Below, in pieces: positions 12,875 to 25,040 of a stretch of 64,000 nt of DNA. The stretch is from Phyto melanocephala (taxonomy: Eukaryota > Arthropoda > Insecta > Diptera > Rhinophoridae). The notes beneath the pieces were generated by a model, which searched no databases, had not been told where the DNA came from, and was given only the letters and a program-made list of their open reading frames with translations. Location: contig OW799233.1 in the NCBI GenBank assembly GCA_941918925.1, positions 28,588,421 through 28,652,420 on the forward strand. The letters run 5' to 3'. Position numbers and translations under genes: made by a program. Numbering within the stretch: position 1 is the first letter of the stretch; the number at the start of each line of letters is the position of its first letter.

Positions 12875-15065
12875 GGTTCATTTTTTATATCCGCCACCAA
12901 AAAAAATGGTGGGGGTATATTCATTTTGTCATTCCGTGTGTAACACATCGAAATTTCCATTTTAGACCCCATAAAGTATATATATTCTGAATCGGGGTTT
13001 CATTTTATGACGATCTAGCTATGTCCAACCGTCTGTTGGAAGCACGATAGGCGTCGGCCCGAAAAAGCTAGGGGTTCAAATTTTGCCGGAATATTTTTTA
13101 CACGCAAGGTTTGTTTGGTATTGAAAATGGGCTCAATCGGAATATTAGGAAAGAAGTTATAGTACGGTATACAAGAGTAGGTGAAAAATCCGTGTCTTCC
13201 AACATCGAATAAAATGCAATTGTGTCCAAACAAGTAAACATAGAGCCATAAAATCTCGAATATATATTTCCCGAGTAAAAATATATTCATCCCCGAAAAT
13301 TGTCAAAATCTATGAATTAGGAAAGGAGTTATAGATTAAAATGTACGAAAATTTATATCGCACAGTGTATTTTTCGGTATATTCAAAATTTAAAACGTAA
13401 TAAAACTGACAAAATTGGATGTATGATTCTTAAAGTTTGCAAGAATTGGGGTACGTTCGTAAATGCTGTAAATTTTTGCATCACTGCGGCAGTAATGCCA
13501 AATGTAGTTGCTGATGCGCGATCACCTGTTGCAGCTGCTTAACAACTGCGCAGAGTTTGCTTTTTTGAACGTTCTGCAAAAAATGTAAAATGTTATCCAA
13601 AATAGTAATAGCAAATATTATTGAAAATGTTGATGTTAAAGCTACAACATTTCTTAAATTATAATAAAAAAATAATTAGGAACAAGATGAAACGACTTCT
13701 AATTATAAGAAATAAACTAAAAGTTAAAAGAAGGTTGGATTCCTTAAAAAAAATATATAATAATAAATTTAAAAAATATAGTAAAAAACTGAAAAAATAT
13801 AAACGAATTTAATTTAAAGAATTAATTGTTGTTTAATGCTACTACTTCTCCATTGTATGTATACTCGATCACTATTGCATCAGAAACTTAACTGTTGTCA
13901 TATTTGCAGAAATTTGCGGCAGCACTGCCAACTGTTTGCATTAAAGAACTTTTGACGCTTAAAAGTGCTGCCAAAAGTTGCATTAATGAACGTTTTACTT
14001 TTACGATGCTGCAGTGATGCGCAACTGTTGCATTTACGAACGTACCCTTGCTTTTTGGGCAGACTTTGTACTAACGGAAAATAAATGTGACACGCCCACC
14101 TCCAATATAACGCTTTATCTCAAATTCATATAACTTCTCTATGAATAAAGATTTTGGAAGATTAATGGACTATATGTATTTAAATATCTAGTTGTATTTA
14201 TTATCAGAAACAACAACGACACGCCTCTTTAACGCCCACTTTTCAAGTTATCTACTGCTAATAAAATTTAAAATCTTAGAAAACCGACAAAATTAGAGAT
14301 ATGATGATAAAATTGGCTACATGTATGTTTCTAGCCAATGTCATTATTATGCCAGAAAATCTGGGTTACACGCCCATTTGAATTCCTACCTCCCATATAA
14401 CGGTTTCTCTAAAATTCATATAATTTCTCTATTGACAAAGTTTTTTGAAGAATAAAGGACTATATTGAAATATCTAAGTTGTATATATTAGCAGAAACTT
14501 TATTGACACGCCAAATGTAACGCCCATTTTTAACGTTATCTACTGTTAATGAAATTGGCTCCATATGTATTTCTAGTCAATGTCATTATTATGCCAGAAA
14601 ATTTATGTGACACGCTTTCCGTTCAACGAACTAAGAAGTCATTCATAGATGTTTTCACGTTTCATACAGACTTGTTTTGCTGAAATTTAAATATTTTTCG
14701 CAATTTTCCCGATTTTGGACGAATTTTAACGATTATATTGATCAAAAGAATCACGAAGTGCACGAAATGCATTTTGATTTGAACGCCCATTTTCATAATA
14801 AACCTGAATAACTTTAACGCGTTGTTCAATTACTTATCTTTCCATGGTTCACATTGAGTTAGTCTGACATTGAGAAATGTCAAATGAAAAGCAGAAAAAA
14901 AAAACGTTTAGGTGTGGTTCACATTCAACATCGGCCCTTAAAATTTAACCACCCTTTACAAAGAAAGTGATATACATATTTTAGTATAAAGAGATTATTC
15001 TATAGCGATTAACAAAATAATATTGTGCTTTAAAGGAAAAGGGTATATGAGCACCTAACCCCCTT
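12875..15065 (+). mobile_element. DINE-1-like element, family B, interrupted by a MITE
   Basis: It starts with the hairpin CCGCCACC...GGTGGGGGTATAT, followed by the CATAAAGTATATATATTCTG and GACGATCTAGCTATGTCC blocks. The body has GACACGCCCAC...ACGCCCACTTTTCAAG-type blocks seen also at 59489-61316. A 599-bp MITE interrupts it at 13449-14047. The usual 3' end is missing; instead an inverted repeat GCACAAGGGG / CCCCCTTGTGC lies just outside (about 12859 and 15059). Confidence 0.65.
13449..14047. mobile_element. Harbinger-like MITE, GGGTACGTTCG family (599 bp)
   Basis: Terminal inverted repeats GGGTACGTTCGTAAATGC and GCATTTACGAACGTACCC are perfect over 18 bp. The flanking trinucleotide TTG is duplicated, and removing the element plus one TTG restores the GAATTGCTTTTTGG wording of uninterrupted family-B elements (about 62620). 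The interior has further inverted GCATCACTGC / GCAGTGATGC blocks. No transposase is encoded. Confidence 0.75.
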
Positions 15066-15349
15066 GTGCTTGAAGAAATATTAAAATTTCTTTTTCACAT
15101 AGACTGAGTAGGTGGAACTTACTTAATTTATTCGTAAAGTGTGTCCAAAATGTTTAAATTATAGAAACTACAAAAAAATCTGTCAAAGTTATTTACCTGC
15201 AAATTGGGGGAAGCTTGTGGAAAAGTCAACTAAACAATTTACTGTAACATCAATGAAAAATTAGACCTTTTAGCTTTAGAGCTATCGTTACACTTTCAAA
15301 AGGATAACCCTTGGAACCTCTTACACAGAGATGATTTTAAGAATAAACA

Positions 15350-15830
15350 AGAAATATTCCCATTCATTTTAGGACGATCTAGCTTTGTCCGTCCGTATGT
15401 TGAAAGCACGAACAGAAAAAGTTATGGAGCTCAAACTTTGCCGGATTTTTTTTTATTGATTGATAATGTAATGCAAGAGCTGATTTAAAAAAATCTTTTT
15501 GAGATCGAATAAAATGTGATTGCATCTAAACGTAAAAAATATGTTTCACTCAAAATAGATTAAACCCGTACATTACGAAAGGGGTTATAGATCAATATAT
15601 ATGTACGAAAATTTTTACCGCACTCTTTTTTAATGAATTTAAAACTTCATAAAACGACAGAACTAGATAACGATTCTGAAAGTTCTCAAAAACATTTTAA
15701 TATTTTTCTAGTAACAAGAAATGACACGCCCACATTTACGTCCGGCTCCCAAATAAAATTTTTCTTAAATTTAGATAATTTCTCAATGGATAAAGATTGT
15801 GGAAGAATAAAGGACTTTATATTTTAATAT
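15350..15830 (+). mobile_element. DINE-1-like element, family B, fragment
   Basis: GACGATCTAGCTTTGTCCGT, GAAAGCACGA and later GACACGCCCACATTTACG and TTTCTCAATGGATAAAG follow the family-B order with heavy divergence. Neither end is preserved. Confidence 0.5.
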
Positions 15831-16439
15831 TTATGCATTAGCATAGAAAAAAATTTTATCTCTACTTATTTCTGAATAAATCCTAAACACTTGAACATAT
15901 AAAAAAACGTTATTTAGCTGACTTAAAGGAAATTTTGTTGTTGTTTTATTTTCATCATAATTGGACTAATCATTCTCAATTTATGCTGAATGTTTCAGCA
16001 AAACCGTATTGTTTTGGGCGACATATTAGGCATCTGTATTCCTAAATGGATTTTGCTTTGCAGCCTTACATTGTATTCTGTTAAAAACGAGTATCAACAA
16101 TAGTGTTTATGCATTAGGATTAGCACATAAATATTGTAAAGTTTTAAAAGTTGCGTTTTGGAAGAAGTTTAATTTCTTACTGCAAAGCAACATGCATTTA
16201 TTAATACACCCATATATTAGCTTATTTTAACTTACATTCAAAAAATAAATTTAAAAAAAAAACAAATTTACGATTGCAAAATAAGCAGAAATAAATACAA
16301 GCCATTTTTTAGAAATCCTTTGATTCGGAAAGTTTGTGATTTTGATTGACAGGCTGCAAATATATACCTTTGCATTATAATCTTAGAGGGTTAAAACTTA
16401 AATAAAAAACCGTAGACTTAATTACTACTTTTGAACTAT
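15831..16439. other. AT-rich intergenic DNA, no gene recognised
   Basis: Nothing recognisable was found in this stretch apart from A/T-rich unique sequence. Confidence 0.4.
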
Positions 16440-16740
16440 AATCCCGCCATTTTATTTCCGATGTCATCTTGGATTTTAACTTTTACATTATTTCGTTTTA
16501 TTTACAGTTTTTTCGTTTGATACCAATATTGATTGAGGGGGTTGGAGTGGATACAATTTTGATTACTAGATTTGATCCATATATAAATTATATTTATGCC
16601 ATTTTGAGGTGGCAGATATCTTGGATTTTATATTTTTTTAGTGTCTTATATTTTGCTAGTCGAACCCTTTCTTTTGATACCAATATCGTTCGTTTTTGTT
16701 CAAAAAATAAAAAAATCGATTTCCGCTTGTAAATTTTAGG
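16440..16740 (-). mobile_element. DINE-1-like family A, internal fragment
   Basis: The CATCTTGGATTTTAAC, TGATACCAATATTGA and TTTGATCCATATATAAATTA blocks match, in reverse, the interior of the long family-A copies at 28.6-29.5 kb and 37.8-38.9 kb. Ends are missing. Confidence 0.5.
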
Positions 16741-17417
16741 AAAAACATTGAAGCTTTTATATGTTTGTGCTTATACCTCAGTTAGTTTTATACAGATTTA
16801 TCAGTTTTTCTCAGCAGTAATTTTCAAAAATACGCCCTAATTACGACTTCTTTTCGTGATTTCATGTGTTTTGAAAAAAAAAATAGCTCATCGTTTACAT
16901 ACAAAAAAAATTATAATAAACGAGGTATATATCTCAGCCATTAATAAATCGCCTAATAAAATTATTTTGTTGATAAAAATTTAATCCAATTTTTTATGCA
17001 TTCCGCTTTGTTGTCGGTAGTGGTGCGTAAATGTAAAACCGCATCATTCTTCATAACTGTTTGGAATTCAAAAATTTGTTGTCAAAGGTGTATTAAGTAA
17101 CTACAAAGTATGGTTATAAAAAGAAGTTATGGCATTGAGGTTACAAACTATAACACTGCAATGACAATCCCAAACAATTTAAAAATTTGAAACAGAACAG
17201 GGGGAATGATTTAGGGTTCCAAACGTTTATTGAAATTAAAATCGGTTTGCTTGTTGTATTAAATGTGATGCAATATTTTGTGGAGTTTATTTTATAGATT
17301 TTAGTTTTATACATTGCAATTATTATAAAAATAAATAAAGTAAAAACTACTTAAGTTATATTTCATACAGTATAATGTTAAACCAAATAAGGTTTTTTTA
17401 AATTCTGATCTTTATTT

Positions 17418-17860
17418 TAAAAAGTAAGAATGTTTTATTCGGCGGTGCCGAATCTTATATACCCTTCACAACGTGTAGTTATGCAATAACAATTGTTTGC
17501 ATCACCATTCATCTCATATGAAATACGTACATACATATAGAAAACATACATACATATGTATATAAAAACATCCTTGTAAAATTATAAATTTAGTTTACGT
17601 ATGATGTTAAAAAGAAAATAAAAAAAGTGTAAAAAAAATTTAAATAAAATTAAAAAAATAAAACAAAAAAAATTTTTGGCTCAGCTGGGTTTTGGTGCCA
17701 CGTTTACCCTAGCCAGTATATCAGGTTTGTATGTATGTACGTTGTTGTTGTTGTTGTTTTTGTGCAAAAACGGGGTGGTTTATGTACCGATTTTTCTTAT
17801 TTTCAATACCGGATATTTCAAAAAGTTGATTTCTACTTTCTATTTGTATAAAGGCTGTCG
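17418..17860 (-). mobile_element. DINE-1-like element, family A, minus orientation
   Basis: The 3' end (reverse CGGCACCGCCG hairpin beside AGTAAGAATG) lies at 17421-17460. It is followed in reverse order by the CACAACGTGTAGT block, an A-rich tract, the GGCTCAGCTGGG block at about 17675-17690 and the GTACCGATTTTTCTTATTTTC block. The 5' head is lost. Confidence 0.65.
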
Positions 17861-17934
17861 TACATACATATGTACATACATAAATATATAGCAGAAAAAT
17901 TTAATAAAAGTAATGCGCCAATCTGGAAAATAAT

Positions 17935-18130
17935 CTCAAAGTATAGGCAGGAACGTCTATACTAGACGCCCTTGGTTAGGTAGAACAGAAAGCTGTTATG
18001 CAGCTTTCTGAAAAAATTAATAAAAAAGAATCAGACCAATCGGGAATCGAACACCCAACCCCAGACTATCAGACCATACACCACTGAAAAGTTGACCGGA
18101 GCACCCACACTGGATGTCCAAAAATATCCA
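17935..18130 (-). repeat. tRNA-like / SINE-like segment with Pol III box motifs
   Basis: The minus strand carries GGGTGTTCGATTCCCG, close to a tRNA T-arm/B-box, about 20 nt after TGGTCTGATAGTCTGG, which resembles an A-box. The spacing is too short for a normal tRNA and no anticodon arm is visible. Downstream are the hairpin GAAAGCTG...CAGCTTTC and the near-palindrome GTCTATACTAGAC. It could be a decayed tRNA-derived SINE; no second copy was seen in the window. Confidence 0.35.
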
Positions 18131-18330
18131 CAGAAAGAAAATAGAATTTTAGAAATTTCCAATGCTCATCTGTTCAAATCATCACAAAAAGCAACAAGCT
18201 TGATACAGTTGCTCGTAAAATTCGTTTAAAAGCAAGCAAAAAAGACGAAAATTGTATGAAGAAAAAAGTATATTAAAGGCTCCAAACTTCTGGCGCACTT
18301 ACCACAGGAACGTATAAATTATAGTTTTTT

Positions 18331-19855
18331 TTACAACCATATGTCTTCACGGTACTTCCTTATAGCCTTAAAATTGTTAAGCATTTCAATTGACTTTTCC
18401 TCAGTTATAACCAATTCCTTAGTCAAGATATTTTGTAATGACTTTTCTATTGACTTTGATATTTGTCCACCATCAGCACATAAATATACAATAGTTTCTG
18501 GCTTAATTAGTAACTCGACAAATTGCTTTGAATTATTTTCTATAGAATCTTGCACATAATGAAATTGAGCAGTTGGAACGCGAGAATATGATTCAACAAA
18601 ATTATTAAGAACATTTTTTGATTGCCATTCTAACAACTTGTCACGATGTACAACAGTCTGTTTGGTTGTTGTACCTACAAAAAGCCAAGTTTTACCTGAT
18701 TTTCCTCTTTTATCATCTGTCATTAAATAGTACTTGTGTTGAAGAAAACCCAGAAATGGTGCTAGACCTGTTCCAATAGCTATTAAGATTTGGTTTTTGT
18801 CATAATCATCTTTAGTATAACGAAAATAGTTGGGTTCTCTTAGGTATATTAACAATGAAGATTCAACTTGAGTACACTTTTCTTTTAACATATTTGTAGC
18901 AACACCAGGTTTTGTATCAAGTATAGAGAATATTATAGATATTTCTTCACGCGATTGTAAGGGACTATTAGCTATGGAATAAGGCCGTGGCAAAAGTCTA
19001 GGCAAATGTTCGACTATTAGACTAAACTCTGGTTTACATGAAGGACAATGTCTAAGTATATCGATTAGAGTAAATCCTTTTTCCAATATTATAAAATTAT
19101 AAAATACCGAACCTTCTTTTGATGATAAACATTTCAAAAAAGTTCTTTCTTCACAATTTGTACAATATTCAGCCAAACTTCTTATGAAGTTCTTCTTTAA
19201 TATACTCTTTATATTAAGGCAATCACGTAAGATTTCCCGGGGTGTCGTGAATAAAGGTATATAACTAGGAACCTTGGCAGATTTCTTGGTGCATAATTTT
19301 GAAATTTTAACAGAGCATATAGTATCTGCTTTGCTTTCCAAATTTAAAAGCTGCAAAAGTTCATCAACATTTGTATTAGTGGGTAATATGGCAATAGTGT
19401 CACCTGGTTGCCAATATAACTCTATAAATTCCTGTGATAAAACTATTATTGTTATAATTTTTAATTATTTAAAATACTCTTACTTTTGATTCCAATGTTA
19501 TTTCTCTGATTTCTTTTGAATTTGGGAAATTATTTCTAGATTCAAACAAGACCGTGGAACTCTTTATAGCAACATTTTTTAAAGAAGAACATGAAAACGG
19601 CAATATCAAATCCTTGCATTTTCCTTGACCATTTCCTTGTCCTAAAACCTGGAAAATGAGTACAAATTAGGTTAAATTAGCAATATATCTAATACATATA
19701 TAATATAATACATGTATATATGTACATAAAACTTGGTTGTGCAGTAAAATTACCTGTCTCCCAGTTTCAAAGATGACATCTAATGTTTGTTCAGAAACTT
19801 TAGCTTCAGTAAATTTTTCTAATATAAAATCAGTTAATTCAATATTAGTTTCCAT
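18331..19855 (-). CDS. Methionine synthase reductase-like FAD/NADPH flavoprotein (no FMN domain)
   Basis: Three coding exons: 19855-19754, 19648-19484 and 19431-18331, with GT-AG introns of 105 and 52 bp, both phase 0, giving 455 residues. It belongs to the ferredoxin-NADP+ reductase-type flavoproteins. RPYSIANSP (FAD binding) is at about residue 238, GVATNML at about 265 and IGTGLAPFLGFLQHK (NADPH pyrophosphate loop) at about 307. A TWLFVGT block and the C-terminal DIWL with its aromatic residue follow. The GTG.APF.GFLQH wording and the ending are those of MTRR rather than P450 reductase. Human MTRR has about 698 residues; the N-terminal flavodoxin domain is absent here, so electron transfer to a partner would need a separate FMN protein. 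The partner is unknown, and higher flies are thought to lack cobalamin-dependent methionine synthase. The start ATG is the first in frame after upstream stops. Confidence 0.85.
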
Positions 19856-20294
19856 TCGACTTTATTTTGTTTTAATGTTTAATGTTGTTGGCGGCTCATA
19901 CGATAAGTCGGAAGAGAACGGTAATTAAGGTAGATAGGTGAGTTAAAATAAAGCATGTGCTAGCAGTGTACAGCGTTGTCAACTCTGTGTTTTTCGTATT
20001 TGTGCTTTTTGAAAATTTTTTGAGTCAAAGTTTAAAAAATATTATCCTAAAATATTATTAAAATTGATGGAAACAAGTAAAAAGCCACAACTCATATATT
20101 TTACGCAATTGAGTTTTTCAGTTAATCTATTGCATTTCACACAAATACACCTCGACACAAAAATTTAACGCAATAGAATTAAAATAACAGTTTTAACAGC
20201 TATTTTGCATAAGAAAGTACATTATGATAATACCCTTTCTATAACGTTTTTACCTTCTCCTTTAAAGTTACAATTATGTATTTAAAATAACATA

Positions 20295-20378
20295 CTTATG
20301 AGTTTGCCGATAAAGAGTGCCGATAATGAAATCGTAGCTGGTTTTAAAAATGCATTCCACTCGCCCAATATCGGAGTA
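20295..20378 (-). repeat. Isolated CCGATA...TATCGG core repeat
   Basis: GCCGATAAAGAGTGCCGA to CCCAATATCGGAG is a stand-alone reverse copy of the core found inside the AATGTGAACC elements (6.4, 43.6, 47.4 and 47.9 kb). The long arms of those elements are absent here. Confidence 0.5.
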
Positions 20379-20427
20379 TTTTTAACTGTTTGCAATTAAT
20401 TTTAAAAATATTTTAGCAAGTTAAATA

Positions 20428-22075
20428 AAGCTTAGTCTAGACGGTATGATTAATCAGCATATGTGTGCTAATATTTATTTGCTTTAAAATAAAAGCAAAT
20501 GTCTCTGTTATCATATTGAATATGATGGTCGTTTACACGATATGCTGAAAGTACCAAATTTTTTGAATTCATCATATGCCAGCAAATGATATTTCAACAT
20601 ATGAGTTATCATACAATTTTTGTGTATACACGATATGTTGAATTTCGTTTGTTCATATATTTGTATATGCCAAATAAATTTGACAATACCCTTTTTTGCG
20701 GCAATTATATTTATATGTATGTATGTGATAATAAAAAGAATAATCTGAAAAAGTTTATATTATATATTTTTTATATATTTTATGTTATTTATTATTATTT
20801 AATTCCCATACTTATTTCTTGATATCTTATATGGTTTATAAGAGAAATGAAACTAAAAAATATATTAATATGCAAAAACTTTTTAATTTACAATTTTACA
20901 AAATAACAATTGACACCATGATGTAGTTAGTATTCTCATAAGTAATCATATAGTAATGTTTATATTGATAGCATTATAATTTAAAGGGTGATATAGAATT
21001 TTATGAAATAAATAATATAAAAAGTTAAAAATTTTAAAATAACGCGTTTTTAAATGTTTTGATGCTTTTCGAAATTTTAAAGTTGACACCAATCTAAACA
21101 ATAATTGTGAAACAGTCATCTATTGCTTTTGCTATCTTGCTGATGGCTAGAGCAGGCCAAAACTAGTAATAATATAAAAGATAATAACAAACAAAAAAAA
21201 AAGGGTTGCTGTTGGTAAAATCTTAGTGTAACTCGTTGTGGTAAAAATATATGATATATGAAACTAACTTATCGTATTTAATTAACTAAAAGCCAAGGAG
21301 TGTAATAAATTATTTTTACATCTAATATTTTATCACCGATCAAAGAGTGATCAAAAATTCACATCAACCATATTGCCTAAATAACTAATGTATAACTTAT
21401 AAATTCTAGCAAAGAATATAACAAATTAGGCAACACTGCAACAATTCTATTTGATACTACATTTGCCATATGATGAAAAGCTGAAATACGCTTTTCAACA
21501 AACAACAAATCTGCCTTCATACGTAGGAAATTTGTCCAGCATTAAAAATATGCTGTTTACACGATATGTTGAAATCGTCGACATACATTTGATGGCCTTG
21601 TTAAAAAGGTGTTAGCAAATGATGTTAATCATACGTATGATGAAAAAATTTTGCGTTTACACGATATGATGGCACTTGTAACAAATATTTAGGCACAAAT
21701 TTGCTGATTCAACATATCGTCTAGACCAGTGATATTCAATCTTTTTGGCTCGTGTACCACTAAATTCGCGACAAACTTTTCGCGTACCACCAAAAATAAA
21801 TATAATGTAAACAATTTTAAAAGTTTTAATCTATTTTATTTATTAATAATTCAAAACAATAAAATTAAAAAAAAATAATAAATATTACAAAAAACATAAG
21901 AACATGTACAAATTAACTTTTAGGATGATTTTTCTTTTTGTTTCCAATTGCAAAATAGAAATCGTTAAAATTTTAAAAGAATTCGCGTACCAACTGGAAA
22001 TTTTTCGCGTACCACCAAGTGGTACGCGTACTGACGCGTACCATAGGTTGAATAGCACTGGTCTAGACTAAGCTT
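20428..22075. mobile_element. Fold-back element with AAGCTTAGTCTAGAC ends
   Basis: The ends are AAGCTTAGTCTAGACG and its reverse complement; a trinucleotide ATA flanks both sides. Inside, the motif ACACGATATG recurs at about 20535, 20629, 21560 and 21657 in inverted arrangements, and the arms pair at several levels. No transposase frame is present. The right arm is interrupted at its SpeI-like palindrome GTCTAGAC by a hAT MITE (21727-22060). Confidence 0.55.
21727..22060. mobile_element. hAT MITE, 334 bp, with 8-bp target duplication
   Basis: The ends read CAGTGATATTCAATCT and, reversed, CAGTGCTATTCAACCT, a typical hAT terminus. The flanking octamer GTCTAGAC is duplicated exactly (21719-21726 and 22061-22068). 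Subterminal GCGTACCAC blocks occur several times in both orientations. No coding capacity. Confidence 0.85.
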
Positions 22076-22255
22076 ATAGAAGATAAAAAACAATTTTAAT
22101 CTGCTCTGATCAAGGTATATTAGCTCCAGGTAGACTTAAGTCCACAGCTGATCAATGTTTTGTTTATGCATTTTTCTTCCCAAATGTCAATATATGTTTA
22201 CCTTTTCTTTGTTTATTTACATACCTTGTTATATACTAGACGTATTTGTATCATC

Positions 22256-22747
22256 ATTTTTATACTCTTCACCTGTGGTGCACTGAGATATGAGCAAAAA
22301 ACCACGACCACCTCGTTTTTTTTCACAATTACAACAACAACATACTACATACATACATACATGTAAAAAACATACCAAACAAAAAAAATTACAAAAAAAA
22401 AATATTAAAAATAAGAAAAAAATAATAAAAAAAAACTACAAAAAAAAAATTTAAAAAAAATTTAAAAAAAAATTTAAAAAAATTTTTTAAAAATTTTTCT
22501 AAAAAAATTATTTAAAAAAATTTAAAAAAAAATATAAAAAAAAAATAATAAAATATAAATAATATATTAAATAAAATAAAATTTTTTGGCTCAGCTGGGA
22601 TTCGATGCCACATTTATTCTAACGTGTACGTATGCACGTATTTTATATGGGATGAATGGTGATACAAACAATTGTTATTGCATGACTACACGTTGTGAAG
22701 GGTATATAAGATTCGGCACGGCCGAATATAGCACTGTTACTTGTTTT
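22256..22747 (+). mobile_element. DINE-1-like element, family A, shortened
   Basis: It begins at the TTTTTATACTCTTCACCTGT head, jumps directly to the GAGATATGAGCAAAAAACCA block, then runs through an A-rich tract of about 180 bp and the GGCTCAGCTGGGATTCGATG block. It ends CGGCACGGCCGAATATAG...GTTACTTG. The middle is deleted compared with the copy at 10.6 kb. Confidence 0.7.
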
Positions 22748-22759
22748 TATTTATTAACA

Positions 22760-23350
22760 TTTTGCTACTTTTTTATCAGCTGTTTAAGTGTTTGTTTTAT
22801 ATTTAGGAAGTTTTTTGCAGCAACAAAATACACGGTGTGTCTACCTTGAGTTAATACACCTTGGCTCTGATCAAGGCCTTGGTTCTGATTTAGAATTTAA
22901 AATAAAAAGCAGTGATGGGAACTGTTTTCTATAAACCCCGTTAAATGTGATCACAAAATCAAAAAAACTTGTATTCCAACTTTTTTAAATGTTTATCTCT
23001 ACTACTTGGGACGTGTTTGGCTGCATGGTTTTTTTCAGTGACGTATTTAGTTTCAAATTTAACCTTGCACTTCAATAGTTTTTTAAATAATTTTGTTTTT
23101 TAACTTGATCTATTGTTTAATATAGTCTTTGGCCAAAAAACTCGAAACATTATTCTATTTAGGACATTTTTTCGTAAAAACTGTCAGTGTAATGAAAATC
23201 AAAAATTAATATTGAATTATATTATTTTGACAGGGTGAAATATAGAGCGATTAAGAGAACGAGAGCTAAAGAATTTCATAATATGTTCAGTTGACCATAG
23301 GGTTTACAATTGCAAAAAATAAGACATGAGAAACTCAAACTTTATTATAT
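22760..23350. other. AT-rich intergenic DNA, no gene recognised
   Basis: No gene or repeat family could be supported between the DINE-like element and the Tc1 element. Confidence 0.4.
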
Positions 23351-23684
23351 ACACATATGGCCATTAAAATAGGTACTCTGATATACTGTTACATTTTCTA
23401 AGTTTTTTTAAAAAATGCATAAATTTTTTTTACAAACTTTACATGGTTTTAATTGTACACACTTTTTTACATTAATATAAGAAAATCTGTTATTTTTAGA
23501 AATTTTTGTTAGCGTTCACAGGGAAATTGGTTAAAAATAAGAAAATTTTTGTGGACAATAAAATAGGTACTTTGCTAAATTTTTCCACATATTCCAAAAA
23601 TTAAGGTCGAACTGAACATTTAAAGGTTGGTGATCTAATTTTAATACAATAATAATCTAATATCAATACTGACATCGATGACAG

Positions 23685-24669
23685 ATGGGTCGAGCACAGC
23701 ATTGTACTGAAAAAGAGAGGAGAGTACTTAAAAAGCTTCGGAAACAGAATAAATCCTACAAATTTATAGCCGATTTAATTGGACGGTCTAAAAATTTTGT
23801 TGTCAATATCCTTAAGCCTCGAAACACTAAAAAAGACATTGTGCTAAGAAAAAAACCAGCCCAACTACTGATGTTTACATAGCAATGCTTCCAAAACGAG
23901 ACCCCTTTAAGTCCTCTAAGGCGATTGCAGCTGAAATAAATAATCAAATTTCAGCAAGAACTGTGCGACGTCATTTATGTGATAATAATCTTCCGGGACG
24001 AATAGCTCGAAAAGTTCCATTGCTAAAAAAAGTAAATTTACAGAAGAGGAAAGAATTTGAAAATCGCCATGGTGTGGCCAGAAGGAAAAAAATGGCATAA
24101 CATACTCTGGAGTGATAAAACTAAAATTAATTTTTTTTGGAAACGATGCTGGATGAAATGTGAGAAGACCAAAAAGTCAATAATTCAACCCACGTTACAC
24201 TAAAAAACAATAAAACATGCTGGCGGCAACATCATGGTTTGGGGATATTTTTCTTGGAGTGGCGTAAGTCCTAGTCACTTAATTTCAGAAATAATAACCA
24301 AGGAAGGGTACAAAAATATTCTGGAAAATGTTATGTTGCCTTATGCTGAAGAGGAAATGCCATTACGTTGGTGTTTCCAGCAAGAAAACGACCCGAAACA
24401 CTCTTCTAAGTTAGTTAGTGGATTGTTTTAGCAAAATAAAGTTAGTGTTATGGAGTGGTCAAGTCAATCACCCGATCTCAATCCAATTGAGAATCTTTGG
24501 GGAGATCTCAAAGTTAGACTTAGGAAAGAAAATATTGACTCAGTTATGGCAAAAAGTGCAAGAAATATGGTATGACACTCCTCTTGAGACCTGCCGCAAG
24601 TTAATCTCTTCTATGCCCAACAGATTAAATAAAGTTATAAAAAATAATGGTGGACATAGTGGTTACTGA
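23685..24669 (+). pseudogene. Tc1-type transposase, broken
   Basis: The reading frame is continued only across shifts and stops. An N-terminal helix-turn-helix half is at 23685-23880 (RSKNFVVNILK). A second helix-turn-helix segment is at 23885-24100 (SARTVRRHLCDNNLPGR). A catalytic-domain start follows near 24100-24130 (LWSDKTK, the first Asp). Then come WGYFSWSG (24236) and the QENDPKHSSK block with the second Asp (about 24380), and finally [14 protein letters not shown] (about 24465) supplying the Glu. In this degraded copy the spacing between the second Asp and the Glu is about 32 residues, close to DD34E. At least three frame changes and several stops make it inactive. The C-terminal part is present twice because of the 316-bp duplication. 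Confidence 0.85.
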
Positions 24670-25040
24670 TGCAATGAAGCGGAAATAGTGCTATTTATGT
24701 TGAAAATTATTTAAAACTCCTTTAAGTTAGTTAGTGGATTGTTTTAGCAAAATAAAGTTAGTGTTATGGAGTGGTCAAGTCAATCACCCGATCTCAATCC
24801 AATTGAGAATCTTTGGGGAGATCTCAAAGTTAGACTTAGGAAAGAAAATATTGACTCAGTTATGGCAAAAAGTGCAAGAAATATGGTATGACACTCCTCT
24901 TGAGACCTGCCGCAAGTTAATCTCTTCTATGCCCAACAGATTAAATAAAGTTATAAAAAATAATGGTGGACATAGTGGTTACTGATGCAATGAAGCGGAA
25001 ATAGTGCTATTTATGTTGAAAATTATTTAAAACTCCTTTA
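24409..25040. repeat. Perfect tandem duplication, two copies of 316 bp
   Basis: 24409-24724 is repeated without visible change at 24725-25040. The unit covers the 3' part of the broken transposase and non-coding sequence up to AACTCCTTTAA. Both copies translate to the same 83-residue out-of-frame peptide, so the duplication is younger than the decay of the gene, or has been kept uniform by gene conversion, or is an assembly artefact. Confidence 0.9.

Noticed and set aside
13621..13812. Lysine-rich 63-codon open frame
   Set aside because: It lies in the interior of a MITE and is explained by A-rich sequence; no domain.
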